From: Rhodoferax sp.
GTDB lineage: Bacteria > Pseudomonadota > Gammaproteobacteria > Burkholderiales > Burkholderiaceae_C
Assembly: GCA_031291305.1 (NCBI GenBank)
Contig: JARLJH010000020.1
Coordinates: 1 to 64,000, forward strand
Length of the DNA stretch: 64,000 nucleotides
Reading direction: 5' to 3'
Position numbers and translations under genes: made by a program. Shown here in pieces: positions 54,716 to 63,541 of this stretch. The number at the start of each line of letters is the position of its first letter. Positions within the stretch are counted from its first letter, which is position 1. The notes beneath the pieces are model-generated. The model saw only the letters and a program-made list of their open reading frames with translations. It had not been told where the DNA came from and did not search any database.

Positions 54716-55567
54716 TCAAGTGCCAGGTTTTTGAGCCTGAGGGCACGGCACTTGAATCAATTCATGCGCTGTTTCGTGTTCACCTTGACAGAGCTTGAGC
54801 GCGCTTAAACAGCCACCCCACACGCAGCCGGTGTCCAGTGCCAGCACGTCGGTGCGGTCCAGCCAGCCCAGCGTGGACCAATGGCCGAAGGCCACGCACA
54901 CGTCGGCGCTTTGCCGACCAGGTACGTCATACCACGGCAGGTAACCAGGGGGGGCCGCGTCGGCCCCGTCTGATACCGAAAACTCCATCTCACCTTTCCG
55001 TGTGCAAAACCGTAGTCGCGTCAGGGCGTTGACAATAACTCTTAGCCGGTCCACACCGGTCAGCTTGTCGTTCCAACCGGTGGGCGCGTTGCCGTACATC
55101 TGATGCAGGAAATTCGACAAATCCGGGCCACGCAAAACCGACTCAACTTCTCTGGCGAGTGCAATAGTTTTCATAGCGTTCCATGAAGGCAGGACACCGG
55201 CATGAACCATTAGATAGTCTATATCTTGGTGCCGTTGCAAGATCGCCATAGGTTGCTGGCGCAACCAGTCCAGCATGGCGGCACGGTCCGGCGCGTTGAG
55301 CACGGCATCGAGCGTGTCCTTGCGGCCAGGTTTGCGCGCGCCGTGTGCTGCGGCCAGCAGGTGTAGGTCATGGTTGCCCAGAACGCATTGCACCGCCGTA
55401 CCGTAAGACATCAGGCTGCGTAATACACCGACGGAGTCGGGCCCGCGGTTGACCAGATCACCCAACAAAAACAAAGTGTCGCGGCTGGGGGAAAAGGAAA
55501 TCTCGTGTAGCAAGCGCTGCAGCGCAGTATTGCAGCCCTGGACGTCGCCAATCAGGTAAAGTGCCAT
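54716..55567 (-). CDS. apaH: bis(5'-nucleosyl)-tetraphosphatase, symmetrical
   Basis: 283 residues. Metallophosphatase that splits Ap4A into two ADP. MALYLIGDVQGCNTALQRLL (GDxxG), FLLGDLVNRGPDSVGVLRSL (GDxVxRG), QCVLGNHDLHLLAAAHG (GNHD) and FGHWSTLGWLDRTDVLALDT (C-terminal His). Normal length. Divergent from the CNNM/CBS gene, with a gap of only 24 bases. Confidence 0.94.
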   Translation of the reverse strand: MALYLIGDVQGCNTALQRLLHEISFSPSRDTLFLLGDLVNRGPDSVGVLRSLMSYGTAVQCVLGNHDLHLLAAAHGARKPGRKDTLDAVLNAPDRAAMLDWLRQQPMAILQRHQDIDYLMVHAGVLPSWNAMKTIALAREVESVLRGPDLSNFLHQMYGNAPTGWNDKLTGVDRLRVIVNALTRLRFCTRKGEMEFSVSDGADAAPPGYLPWYDVPGRQSADVCVAFGHWSTLGWLDRTDVLALDTGCVWGGCLSALKLCQGEHETAHELIQVPCPQAQKPGT

Positions 55568-55591
55568 GATGATGATTGTCGTTTGCCGCGC

Positions 55592-56890
55592 ATGGAATTT
55601 TTGCTGATTGTCTTTTTGACCTTGCTTAATGGCGTATTTGCCATGTCCGAGCTGGCGCTGGCGGCCAGCCGCAAGTCACGGCTGAACGCGATGGCAGAGG
55701 ACGGTGACAAGGGTGCCCAAGCTGCATTGACATTGTTGAACAATCCAAACCAGTTTTTGTCAACGGTGCAAGTTGGTATCACGTCCATTGGCGTGCTCAA
55801 CGGCATTGTGGGTGAAGCAGCTTTCAGCGAGAGGCTGGCACACTGGTTGCACACGCTGGGGATTGCCGAAAAGGCTTCCGCTGTTTCGGCCACGGCGCTG
55901 GTGGTCACGCTGATCACCTTCACCACCATTATTTTTGGTGAGTTGGTTCCCAAGCGCATCGGTCAACTTTACCCTGAGCCGGTGGCACGTTGGGTAGGTC
56001 GTCCCATGCTATGGTTGGCCCGCGCGGCAGGGCCATTTGTGAAACTGCTGTCTGGCACCACGGCAGCCACTTTGCAGCTGCTGCGTATCGATACCAACGC
56101 CGCACGGCCCATGACCGAGGAAGAAATCTCCGCCAGTCTGGAAGAGGGGGTGGATGCCGGTGTGATCGAAGAGCACGAGCATCAGATGGTGCAAAACGTG
56201 TTCAGCCTCGATGATCGACCACTGACTTCATTGATGGTGCCTAGCGCTGAAGTGGATTGGTTGGATGCCAGCACGACTGTGGCCGGTAGTCTGCAAAAGG
56301 TGGGCACAGATGGTGCTCAAAAGTCACATTCCTGGTACCCGGTGTGCCGGGGGTCTCTGAACGATGTCATTGGCAAGATCAGTGTGGCACGTCTGCTGGA
56401 ACTCGGGGCTGACAGCACCGGAACGCTGGCAGACTATGTAATGCCAGCCGTGTTTGTGCCGGAGACGCTCAGTGGTATGGAACTACTGGAGCAGTTTCGC
56501 GCCAAAGTGGGACGTATGGTGCTAGTGGTGGATGAGTATGGTGTCGTGCAGGGCCTGCTGACTCCCTATGACTTGCTTGAAGCCATTACGGGTGAGCTGC
56601 AGCCAGGCCTTCAGACCGATGCCTGGGCCACGCAGCATGACGATGGAAGTTGGCTGCTGGACGGGTTGATGCCTGTCAACGAGCTTAAGGCGCGCCTGGA
56701 TATTGATGACCTGCCCGATGAGGACCGGGGTCGCTACAACACCCTGGCCGGGCTGTTGATGGCCGTCAGTGGGCATTTGCCGGTGGCGGGGGAGCAAATA
56801 GTTTGCGAGGGCTGGCTGTTTGAGGTGGTTGACCTGGACGGCAAGCGCATCGACAAGGTACTGGCCCACAAGCTACCTGGCGAGCTGTAA
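55592..56890 (+). CDS. CNNM/CBS-domain membrane protein (hemolysin family, CorB/YtfL-like)
   Basis: About 432 residues from ATG 55592. DUF21/CNNM membrane domain with three to four helices (MEFLLIVFLTLLNGVFAMSE, SAVSATALVVTLITFTTIIF, FGELVPKRIGQLYPEPVARW), two CBS domains (DRPLTSLMVPSAEVDWLDAS, MVLVVDEYGVVQGLLTPYDL) and a C-terminal transporter-associated domain (LLDGLMPVNELKARLDIDDL). Such proteins are linked to magnesium or polyamine export and stress tolerance. The substrate is not certain. TTG 55583 is an alternative start. Confidence 0.87.
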   Translation: MEFLLIVFLTLLNGVFAMSELALAASRKSRLNAMAEDGDKGAQAALTLLNNPNQFLSTVQVGITSIGVLNGIVGEAAFSERLAHWLHTLGIAEKASAVSATALVVTLITFTTIIFGELVPKRIGQLYPEPVARWVGRPMLWLARAAGPFVKLLSGTTAATLQLLRIDTNAARPMTEEEISASLEEGVDAGVIEEHEHQMVQNVFSLDDRPLTSLMVPSAEVDWLDASTTVAGSLQKVGTDGAQKSHSWYPVCRGSLNDVIGKISVARLLELGADSTGTLADYVMPAVFVPETLSGMELLEQFRAKVGRMVLVVDEYGVVQGLLTPYDLLEAITGELQPGLQTDAWATQHDDGSWLLDGLMPVNELKARLDIDDLPDEDRGRYNTLAGLLMAVSGHLPVAGEQIVCEGWLFEVVDLDGKRIDKVLAHKLPGEL

Positions 56891-56908
56891 CTCCGTTCGC
56901 ATCTGGCC

Positions 56909-57679
56909 TCATGCGCGACCAGCAAGCTCGTAGGCGAGCAAGCCCAACATTTCGTGTAGGGCCACACGCCATTTTTTCACCCCCTCGTCCATGGCGTATT
57001 GCGTCCACGGTGTCTCCAGACCCGTACGGAAGTCAACTGGGTAAGCGGTGACGGTCCAGCCCGCTTTCCGAAATACTGCCATGGCGCGTGGCATATGGTA
57101 GGCCGATGTCAATAGCAACCAGGGCTTTGTGGCATCAACGCCAGGGAGTTGCTTGCTCATGACTGCATTGTCGTAAGTGGTGCGCGACGCCGATTCCAGC
57201 AATAGTTTGGAGGATGGCAAGCCCTGACCTTGAAAAAACAGTCGGGCGCGCTCAGCCTCGGACAGTCCGGTGGCAAATAGCTCGCCTTCGCCTCCGGTAA
57301 ACAGCACTTTTAGATGCGGCTGATGGCGTATCAGCGGGGCAACCTCGGTCATCCGTTCCGCAGCTTCGTTCAGGGCGCTTTGCCCCGGTACTGTCCAGAC
57401 GTAGGCTGGCTCCAGTGCACCGCCCAGTACGATCACGCCCGTATAGGCGCTCCAGTCTTGAGTCGGGCTGGCTGCGGGGTATTGCCTTTCGAGATGGCGC
57501 AGGGCGGCGTCGGGCAAAGGCTCCCAGCCCAAGAGAAGCAGCAACGCAAGTGCGGCGGCGTTCGCCCTCACGGCCCAGTCTGGCCTGTTTGGGGTTAGTA
57601 ACAATCCAGCAAGCAGCAGTAGCGCAACCCACGCCAGTGGTTGGGTTAAAAACAAAAAGAATTTCCCGGTGAGAAACAT
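56909..57679 (-). CDS. YdcF/ElyC/SanA-family membrane protein
   Basis: 256 residues. Two N-terminal membrane helices (FFLFLTQPLAWVALLLLAGL and NAAALALLLLLGWEP) followed by a DUF218 domain: GVIVLGGALEPAYVW, KVLFTGGEGELFATGLSEAE, LPSSKLLLESASRTTYDNAV, WLLLTSAYHMPRAMAVFRKA. Members act in envelope polysaccharide or peptidoglycan precursor handling. Convergent with the CNNM/CBS gene. Confidence 0.85.
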   Translation of the reverse strand: MFLTGKFFLFLTQPLAWVALLLLAGLLLTPNRPDWAVRANAAALALLLLLGWEPLPDAALRHLERQYPAASPTQDWSAYTGVIVLGGALEPAYVWTVPGQSALNEAAERMTEVAPLIRHQPHLKVLFTGGEGELFATGLSEAERARLFFQGQGLPSSKLLLESASRTTYDNAVMSKQLPGVDATKPWLLLTSAYHMPRAMAVFRKAGWTVTAYPVDFRTGLETPWTQYAMDEGVKKWRVALHEMLGLLAYELAGRA

Positions 57680-57876
57680 ACAGCGGGTGTTAGGGAAGCG
57701 TCAAATTCAAGCAGGGCCAAAAAGGATGATCAAGATCAACGAATTGTTAATAAATAATTAATTATTGAGATGCAAGGATATACTTCCCCGCAGCAAAACA
57801 CGTTTCAGCGTCTTTCAGACTTGACTCTACAGTGTATTGAAGGCGCGTCCCACGAATCAATTGAACGGAAGTTGCG

Positions 57877-59430
57877 ATGACCCTACCGATTGAAGCCATG
57901 AATACATTGCGCGACCGGCGCGCAAAGATCACCAACAACATCCCGCCTGAAAAGCTTGAGGCCTTGCATGCCAAGGGCATGCTGTCGGCGCGGGAGCGGG
58001 TGGAGACACTCTTTCTGGAAGGTTCTTTTCAGGAACTTGGCATGCACGCACACCACAACGCGGTGTCGTTTGGCATGGCAGGGCGTGAGTTGCCTACCGA
58101 CGGCGTGATCACAGGGACCGGTTATGTGGGCGACATGCAGGTGGCTGCATTCAGCCAGGACTTTCAGGTGTTGGCGGGCACCATGGGCAAGATGCAGGCT
58201 CGCAAAATCGTTCGTCTGATGCGCCACGCGCTACGTGTGGGTGTGCCGATGGTGGCGTTTAAAGATTCGGGTGGCGCACGCATTCAGGAAGGCGTTGACG
58301 CTCTGTCGGGCTATGGTGACGTGTTCTATTACAACGTCATGCTCTCTGGTGTGGTGCCGCAAATTGCCGTGGTTCTTGGACCTTGCGCCGGGGGGGCCGC
58401 CTACTCTCCTGCGCTAATGGATTTTGTCATCATGGCGCGCCACAACGCGTACATGTTCTTGACCGGCCCCGAAGTCATCAAGGCTGTGACCGGACGCACT
58501 ACGACCATGGATGAGGTGGGCAGTGCTGAGATGCATGCTTCGGTCAGCGGTAACGTTCACTTCATTGCAGAGGATGACCAGCATGCCATTGCTCTGGTCA
58601 AAGGCCTGCTGTCCTACCTGCCACCCAACAACACTGAAGACCCGCCGCATGACTTGACGATGCCCATTGACGAGATCGTTGATGAGGGCATGAAGGACCT
58701 GATTCCGGCCGAGTCTTCCGAACCTTTGGACATGCAGGCTGTGATTCGTCGTCTGGTGGACAAAGGAGAACTGCTGGAAGTCCATGCGAATTTTGCGCGC
58801 AATGTGATTGTTGGTTTTGCACGCATCTCTGGCGTGGTGGTGGGGGTCGTGGCTAATCAACCCATGGTGATGGCTGGTGCTCTGGACATGGACGCTGCTG
58901 ACAAGATTGCCCGCTTTGTGCGCACCTGCAATGTTTTCAACATACCGCTGATCACCTTGGTGGATGTGCCTGGATTTTTGCCTGGTGTCGAGCAGGAGCG
59001 TGGCGGCATCATCCGCCACGGTGCCAAGATGCTGCATGCTTTTGCTTCTGCCACGGTACCCAAACTTACCGTGATTTTGCGCAAATCTTATGGTGGCTCC
59101 TACTTGGCCATGTGCAGCCAGGAGATGCGCGCCGACATGGTGTACGCTTGGCCGTCGGCCGAAATCGCTGTCATGGGGGCGGAGGCCGCAGTGAAGATTC
59201 TTTACCGCAAGGAAATCAAGGAAGCGGCAGACGGTAAGGCCAAAGCAGCGGAATTGACCAAGCAGTATCGTGAAGAGTTTGCTTCGCCTTATGCTGCAGC
59301 GTCCAACTTTTACATCACTGATGTGATTGATCCGGCTGATACACGCTGGACACTGGCGTTGGCACTGCGAAAGACTCTTGGGAAACGCGAATTGCGTCCC
59401 GGCAAGAAACACGGCAACATGCCGCTCTAG
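57877..59430 (+). CDS. mmdA: acyl-CoA decarboxylase/carboxylase carboxyltransferase subunit (MmdA-like)
   Basis: 517 residues. Two crotonase-like halves of the carboxyltransferase family: FQVLAGTMGKMQARKIVRLM, VAFKDSGGARIQEGVDALSG, GPCAGGAAYSPALMDFVIMA, MTGP-type FLTGPEVIKAVTGRTTTMDE, LVDVPGFLPGVEQERGGIIR and LRKSYGGSYLAMCSQEM. It moves the carboxyl group between acyl-CoA and biotin. The three genes that follow (OadG-like, biotin carrier, membrane beta subunit) and the absence of biotin carboxylase point to a sodium-pumping decarboxylase. Methylmalonyl-CoA is the best guess; glutaconyl-CoA is an alternative. Start could also be ATG 57898. Confidence 0.88.
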   Translation: MTLPIEAMNTLRDRRAKITNNIPPEKLEALHAKGMLSARERVETLFLEGSFQELGMHAHHNAVSFGMAGRELPTDGVITGTGYVGDMQVAAFSQDFQVLAGTMGKMQARKIVRLMRHALRVGVPMVAFKDSGGARIQEGVDALSGYGDVFYYNVMLSGVVPQIAVVLGPCAGGAAYSPALMDFVIMARHNAYMFLTGPEVIKAVTGRTTTMDEVGSAEMHASVSGNVHFIAEDDQHAIALVKGLLSYLPPNNTEDPPHDLTMPIDEIVDEGMKDLIPAESSEPLDMQAVIRRLVDKGELLEVHANFARNVIVGFARISGVVVGVVANQPMVMAGALDMDAADKIARFVRTCNVFNIPLITLVDVPGFLPGVEQERGGIIRHGAKMLHAFASATVPKLTVILRKSYGGSYLAMCSQEMRADMVYAWPSAEIAVMGAEAAVKILYRKEIKEAADGKAKAAELTKQYREEFASPYAAASNFYITDVIDPADTRWTLALALRKTLGKRELRPGKKHGNMPL

Positions 59431-59459
59431 CCCCTCAATCATCACCAAGGATATTGCTC

Positions 59460-59792
59460 ATGTTGGTCGGCGAGTCAGCACTTTTTTCTTTACAGGTCTA
59501 TGGCATCGCCATTGTCATTGCCATGTTGGCAGCGGTGCTGATCAAAGTTCTGGTGATGGTCACGGGTCGGCTCGAACGCGGCGTCGCGGCCAAATCAGTG
59601 CCGCAGGGTGCTGTTTGTCCGGTGGCCCAGGGCATTCCTGATGAAGACGTTGCGGCCTTGACAGCCGCCATTTATGCGGCTATTGGGCCACACCTCATTC
59701 TGCATATATCTCCCACCAGCCGCACTTGGTCAAGCCACGGGCGGGCAGCACAACACACTTCGCATGCCGTCCTTCAACGGCCTCAACACTGA
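59460..59792 (+). CDS. sodium-pump decarboxylase delta/gamma subunit (OadG family)
   Basis: 110 residues. One membrane helix (LFSLQVYGIAIVIAMLAAVL, about 8-32) then a soluble tail with DEDVAALTAAIYAAIGPHLI, the conserved OadG_beta segment in which xxALxAA(I/V)xA precedes the end, and a His-rich end. Small subunits of this family assemble the membrane and soluble parts. Lies 29 bases after mmdA. Confidence 0.8.
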   Translation: MLVGESALFSLQVYGIAIVIAMLAAVLIKVLVMVTGRLERGVAAKSVPQGAVCPVAQGIPDEDVAALTAAIYAAIGPHLILHISPTSRTWSSHGRAAQHTSHAVLQRPQH

Positions 59793-59806
59793 AACTGGAA
59801 CTCACC

Positions 59807-60217
59807 ATGACCCGACTTTTCAAAGTAACTGTCAACGGCCGCGAATACGATGTGGCGGTACTGGAGATGACACCCGGAGCTGCGCCGACCGCAGGGGCGA
59901 CCATGGCTGCGCCCGGATTTTCCGGCGACGCCAGTACGGGTGCTGCGCCCGCCGCTCCTGTGCCGGTGGCCACTCATGCCACTGCACCCTCCGGTGCGGC
60001 AACCTCGGGTGATGAGGTCGCGCAGCTCGGCGGTGTCGTGGTGCAGATCGATGTCAGAGTCGGCCAGACGGTGACGCAAGGTCAGAGCTTGCTGGTTCTG
60101 GAAGCCATGAAGATGAAAAACCATTTGCTGGCCAGCCGCGCTGGTCAGGTCACCCGGGTTCTGGTGGCCGCGGGTGACGCGGTTGAGGCCGGTCAACCCC
60201 TGCTGACCATCCAGTAG
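59807..60217 (+). CDS. biotin carrier subunit of the decarboxylase
   Basis: 136 residues from ATG 59807. MTRLFKVTVNGREYDVAVLE, then a flexible Ala/Pro/Gly/Thr linker (about 25-65) and a biotinyl domain with VLEAMKMKNHLLASRAGQVT; the Lys in EAMKM is biotinylated. It shuttles CO2 from the carboxyltransferase to the membrane beta subunit. It lies 14 bases after the OadG-like gene. Confidence 0.9.
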   Translation: MTRLFKVTVNGREYDVAVLEMTPGAAPTAGATMAAPGFSGDASTGAAPAAPVPVATHATAPSGAATSGDEVAQLGGVVVQIDVRVGQTVTQGQSLLVLEAMKMKNHLLASRAGQVTRVLVAAGDAVEAGQPLLTIQ

Positions 60218-60238
60218 GCTACCAACGAGTCCGTCAAG

Positions 60239-61444
60239 TTGATCCATCTCAATTTTCTTGACCTCTTCCAGGGTGTTGCCACCCTGGCCGCGGCCGAGCC
60301 GAAAATCATGTTTGGCCGCATCTTTTTGATGCTGCTGGGCTTTCTGTTGATCTACCTGGGCGCCAAAAAGGTTCTTGAGCCACTGTTGATGATTCCGATG
60401 GGGCTGGGCATGTCGTCCGTCAACGCGGGTGTCATGTTTCTCGAAGGCGGCAAAGCCGGCACGTTGTTTGTTGACCCACTGGTTTCCAGCCCCGTTGACG
60501 TGATCAACGTCCTGCAAATCAACTGGCTGCAACCGATTTACACGCTGACGTTCAGCAATGGCCTGATCGCCTGTCTGGTGTTCATGGGCATTGGCGTGCT
60601 ACTGGATGTGGGTTATGTCATGGCACGGCCGTTTCAAAGCATGTTTATTGCCCTGTTTGCCGAAATGGGCACCTTTGCCGTCTTCCCGCTGGCCATTGCG
60701 CTGGGCCTGACCGCGCCTGAGGCCGCGTCGGTGTCCACCATTGGCGGAGCGGATGGCCCGATGGTGCTGTTCACCTCTTTGATTCTGGCTAAACAACTGT
60801 TTGTTCCCATCACCGTGGTGGGCTACCTGTATCTTGGATTGACCTACGGTGGCTACCCGTACCTGATCAAATGGCTGGTGCCCAAGCATATCCGTGGCAT
60901 CAGTATGGCTGCAGATCGAGGCCCCAGCATCAGTCGGTCGCAAAAACTCGTGTTTGCGGTCGTTGCCTGCACCTTGTTGTGTTTGCTGTTTCCGGTGGCT
61001 GCACCGCTGTTCTTCTCGCTGTTTGTCGGCGTGGCCGTGCGCGAAAGCGGTTTGGAGTCGTTCACCAAGCTACTCAGCGAAACGGTTCTGTATGGTGCCA
61101 CGTTCTTCCTTGGTCTGACGCTTGGCGTGCTGTGCGAAGCCAATACGCTGTTGGAGCCGACGGTCCTGAAGTTGCTGCTGCTGGGTATGATGGCCCTGCT
61201 GATTTCGGCCCTGGGTGGCTTGCTGGGTGGATACATCCTTTACTTTGTAACAGGTAAAAAGTTCAACCCGATCATCGGGATTGCGGGTGTCAGCTGTGTG
61301 CCCACTACTGCCAAGGTGGTGCAAAAAATCGCCACCGAGGCCAACCCGTCAGCCATCATCCTGCCGCAGGCATTGGGAGCCAATATCAGCGGCGTGATCA
61401 CCAGCGCCATCATTGCCGGAGCGTTTGTCAGCTTGCTGCGATAG
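60239..61444 (+). CDS. mmdB: sodium-pumping decarboxylase beta subunit (MmdB/GcdB/OadB family)
   Basis: 401 residues from a TTG start; no ATG fits the family start. About nine to eleven membrane helices. The active-site helix is in STIGGADGPMVLFTSLILAK (Asp of GGADGP, sodium and CO2 site), and conserved regions include LVFMGIGVLLDVGYVMARPF and GIAGVSCVPTTAKVVQKIAT, then LGANISGVITSAIIAG. It decarboxylates carboxybiotin while exporting sodium. Last gene of the four-gene operon; a terminator follows. Confidence 0.9.
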   Translation: MIHLNFLDLFQGVATLAAAEPKIMFGRIFLMLLGFLLIYLGAKKVLEPLLMIPMGLGMSSVNAGVMFLEGGKAGTLFVDPLVSSPVDVINVLQINWLQPIYTLTFSNGLIACLVFMGIGVLLDVGYVMARPFQSMFIALFAEMGTFAVFPLAIALGLTAPEAASVSTIGGADGPMVLFTSLILAKQLFVPITVVGYLYLGLTYGGYPYLIKWLVPKHIRGISMAADRGPSISRSQKLVFAVVACTLLCLLFPVAAPLFFSLFVGVAVRESGLESFTKLLSETVLYGATFFLGLTLGVLCEANTLLEPTVLKLLLLGMMALLISALGGLLGGYILYFVTGKKFNPIIGIAGVSCVPTTAKVVQKIATEANPSAIILPQALGANISGVITSAIIAGAFVSLLR

Positions 61445-61560
61445 GCGCCTGTGTGCTGCAAGCCGCTGACGTACTTAAGATTTGCATAAGTTGGCCCAAG
61501 TACATTTGGATTCGGGCTAACGCCCCAGTGTGATGTTCACCATGCTGCTTGCAAAATTTG

Positions 61561-61589
61561 ACCCAGCCTAACCCGCTGGGTTCTTTTTT
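61561..61589 (+). terminator. rho-independent terminator of the decarboxylase operon
   Basis: ACCCAGC, loop CTAACCC, GCTGGGT, then TCTTTTTT. Seven-pair stem with a T tract, 117 bases past the beta-subunit stop. Confidence 0.75.
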
Positions 61590-61667
61590 GCCCAGAAGCG
61601 CTTGCGGTGGTGAACTGCCAGCACCACCGCTCAGGTGATGAGACACCGGTAGCCACAGCTTTATATA

Positions 61668-61716
61668 GAAAATAGGCCTGTAGCCCTTATTTATAAAGGG
61701 TACGATGCTTCAAAAA
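61668..61716. repeat. dispersed palindromic repeat
   Basis: AATAGGCCTGTAGCCCTTAT, then ATAAAGGGTACGATGCTTCA. Carries the GGCC, TAGCCC, loop, GGGT core of the family seen at 33652 and 51531, with some decay on the right arm. Confidence 0.6.
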
Positions 61717-61749
61717 ATGTAGCTTCTGCATTGCAAGGAAGGGCATGCC

Positions 61750-61902
61750 TTAATGCCCGAACAGCCCCTTGAGCGCATCACTGACCTTGTCTTTCAGCAC
61801 GCCTGCGGCCTTGGTTTGGGTTTCTTTCACTTTCTCATCCCCTCGGGCTTCGTGCTCGGCTTTCTTTGCTTCAACCTGGGCCTTGGCGGCGTCTTGCAGC
61901 AT
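61750..61902 (-). CDS. small Lys/Ala/Glu-rich helical protein, hypothetical
   Basis: 50 residues, MLQDAAKAQVEAKKAEHEAR to SDALKGLFGH. It is a charged amphipathic helix with no signal peptide, and the composition (Ala, Lys, Glu) is protein-like. An in-frame stop lies two codons before the ATG and no clear ribosome binding site is visible. The upstream DNA in a neighbouring frame reads MALSQTSETLNHA, so the true gene may be longer and frameshifted. Function unknown. Confidence 0.35.
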   Translation of the reverse strand: MLQDAAKAQVEAKKAEHEARGDEKVKETQTKAAGVLKDKVSDALKGLFGH

Positions 61903-61962
61903 GGTTTAACGTTTCGCTGGTCTGGCTCAAGGCCATAATTGGCGGTTCTATAAGGAGACAAA

Positions 61963-62430
61963 ATGAAGGCCTTCCAAGAGTACTACCCCGAAAACCTGTC
62001 ACATTGTTATGGCTGTGGCGCCAAAAACGACCATGGCCACCGCATCAAAACCTATTGGGATGGTAACGAGACCGTGACCCGTTTCACCCCCGAGCCGTAT
62101 CACACCGCCGTCCCGGGCTACACCTATGGTGGCCTGCTGGCGTCGTTGATCGACTGCCATGGCACGGGCACAGCGGCGGCGGCCATGTACCGCCAGGAAG
62201 GACGCGAGATGGACAGCCTGCCATCCTTCCGATTTGTCACGGGTTCATTGCATGTGGATTATTTGAAGCCCACGCCCATCGGCGGAGAACTGGAAATTCG
62301 TGGTCGCATCAAGGAGATCAAGGGTCGCAAGGTGGTGGTGGAAGCCACCGTTTACGCCGGTGGCGTGGCGACCGCACGGGGCGAAGTGGTGGCCATCCAG
62401 ATGCCGGAGAATTTTGGCGCGGCGGCCTGA
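61963..62430 (+). CDS. PaaI-family hotdog thioesterase
   Basis: 155 residues. Single hotdog fold: the N-terminal NLSHCYGCGAKNDHGHRIKT, central helix GYTYGGLLASLIDCHGTGTA (catalytic Asp candidate), and strands FVTGSLHVDYLKPTPIGGEL and GRKVVVEATVYAGGVATARG. Members hydrolyse acyl-CoA thioesters. Preceded by AAGGAG about nine bases before the ATG. Adjacent to the decarboxylase operon, which also uses acyl-CoA, but a link is unproven. Confidence 0.85.
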   Translation: MKAFQEYYPENLSHCYGCGAKNDHGHRIKTYWDGNETVTRFTPEPYHTAVPGYTYGGLLASLIDCHGTGTAAAAMYRQEGREMDSLPSFRFVTGSLHVDYLKPTPIGGELEIRGRIKEIKGRKVVVEATVYAGGVATARGEVVAIQMPENFGAAA

Positions 62431-62442
62431 TTCAAGGTTGCG

Positions 62443-63426
62443 TCAACGGGTCGATTCGGCCTGCGGTGTGGTCGTTGCCCCGAGCAGGTTTGAATAGCGT
62501 AAAGCCTGAGCCTGGAAGCGTTCCAGCGCCGGTGTTGGGCGCTTGTCCTGATGCACAACAAGATAACACTGACGTGTCATCCGGGGCATCGGGGTGCTGA
62601 CCACCTGCAGGCGCCTGGCTCCGATGAAGTCGCCCACTACCCATTGCGACAGACAGGCCAGCCCCAAGCCTTCGGCGGCGGCCTGCATGATGGCCTGCGA
62701 GCTTCCCATGACGATGCTGCGCCGGTAGGAGTGCAGGTAGGGCAGCAACAAGTGGTCGGTCGTTTCGCGCGTGCCCGACCCCAGTTCGCGCAGCAACCAG
62801 ACTGCCTTGCGCAGCGCGTCCAATGACATCGCCGCTGGTTCGACAGCACCCGCACCCGTTTCTGCCAAGCCGTTGTTACGCGCATAGTCAGGCGCGCAGA
62901 CCACCAGCAATTCATCCTGCAACCAGGGCGTCATCGTCAGCATCGGCTGGTGCGAGGGGCCTTCAATCAGGCCGATATCCAGTTCAAAAGCGGCTACTGC
63001 ATCGCAAATGGTCTCGGTGTTGCCGATCACGATATGCGACTGCCAGGCGCTGCTTTGGTCGTGCTGCTGTTGCAGAAACCGCCCCAGCAGCTTGGGCAAC
63101 ACGTCGTTGCCGATGGTGGTGCTGGCCCCAATGCGCAGCGACTGGGCCTGTGCCAGCCCGTCTTTGGCGGTTTGTTCGATGGACATGGCGCAGTCGAGCA
63201 TGCCTTGCGCTTGCGGCAGCAGTGTGCGGCCGTTGTCATTGAGCAGCAGGCGTTTGCCGACACGGTCGAACAAGCTCAGTGACAGCAGTCGCTCCAATTC
63301 ATTAATGGCGGAGCTGGTGGCGGACTGGGACAGGGACAGTTCAACGCTGGCGGCTGTGGTGCTGCCACAACCCACCACGGCGACGAATATTTGAAGTTGA
63401 CGCAGCGTCAGGCGAAGGACTGGCAT
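62443..63426 (-). CDS. LysR-family transcriptional regulator
   Basis: 327 residues. N-terminal winged helix: RLTLRQLQIFVAVVGCGSTT, SLSQSATSSAINELERLLSL as recognition region, and LFDRVGKRLLLNDNGRTLLP. The effector domain spans about 90-310 (LRIGASTTIGNDVLPKLLGR, LLLPYLHSYRRSIVMGSSQA). It is divergent from a YeiH-family gene with a 115-base gap, the classical LysR layout (as for yeiE-yeiH), so it probably controls that transporter. Confidence 0.9.
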   Translation of the reverse strand: MPVLRLTLRQLQIFVAVVGCGSTTAASVELSLSQSATSSAINELERLLSLSLFDRVGKRLLLNDNGRTLLPQAQGMLDCAMSIEQTAKDGLAQAQSLRIGASTTIGNDVLPKLLGRFLQQQHDQSSAWQSHIVIGNTETICDAVAAFELDIGLIEGPSHQPMLTMTPWLQDELLVVCAPDYARNNGLAETGAGAVEPAAMSLDALRKAVWLLRELGSGTRETTDHLLLPYLHSYRRSIVMGSSQAIMQAAAEGLGLACLSQWVVGDFIGARRLQVVSTPMPRMTRQCYLVVHQDKRPTPALERFQAQALRYSNLLGATTTPQAESTR

Positions 63427-63541
63427 GAATGGAGGTTTATATAGCGATTAAGTAGGTAAATACTACCTGAATTACCTGTTTTACAGATTGATGGTGGCGA
63501 CTTAAATTTGATCGCATCTTGTTCATCCTTGTTAAAACACC

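Larger units (their letters stand above)
61445..61749. other. intergenic stretch after the decarboxylase operon
   Basis: Holds the operon terminator (61561-61589) and one dispersed palindromic repeat (61668-61716). Nothing else recognised. Confidence 0.6.

Noticed and set aside
55160-55240. Possible further repeat copy inside apaH (AATAGTTTTCATAGCG region)
   Set aside because: Only a short AT-rich resemblance without the GGGCTA/AGGCC core, so not counted.
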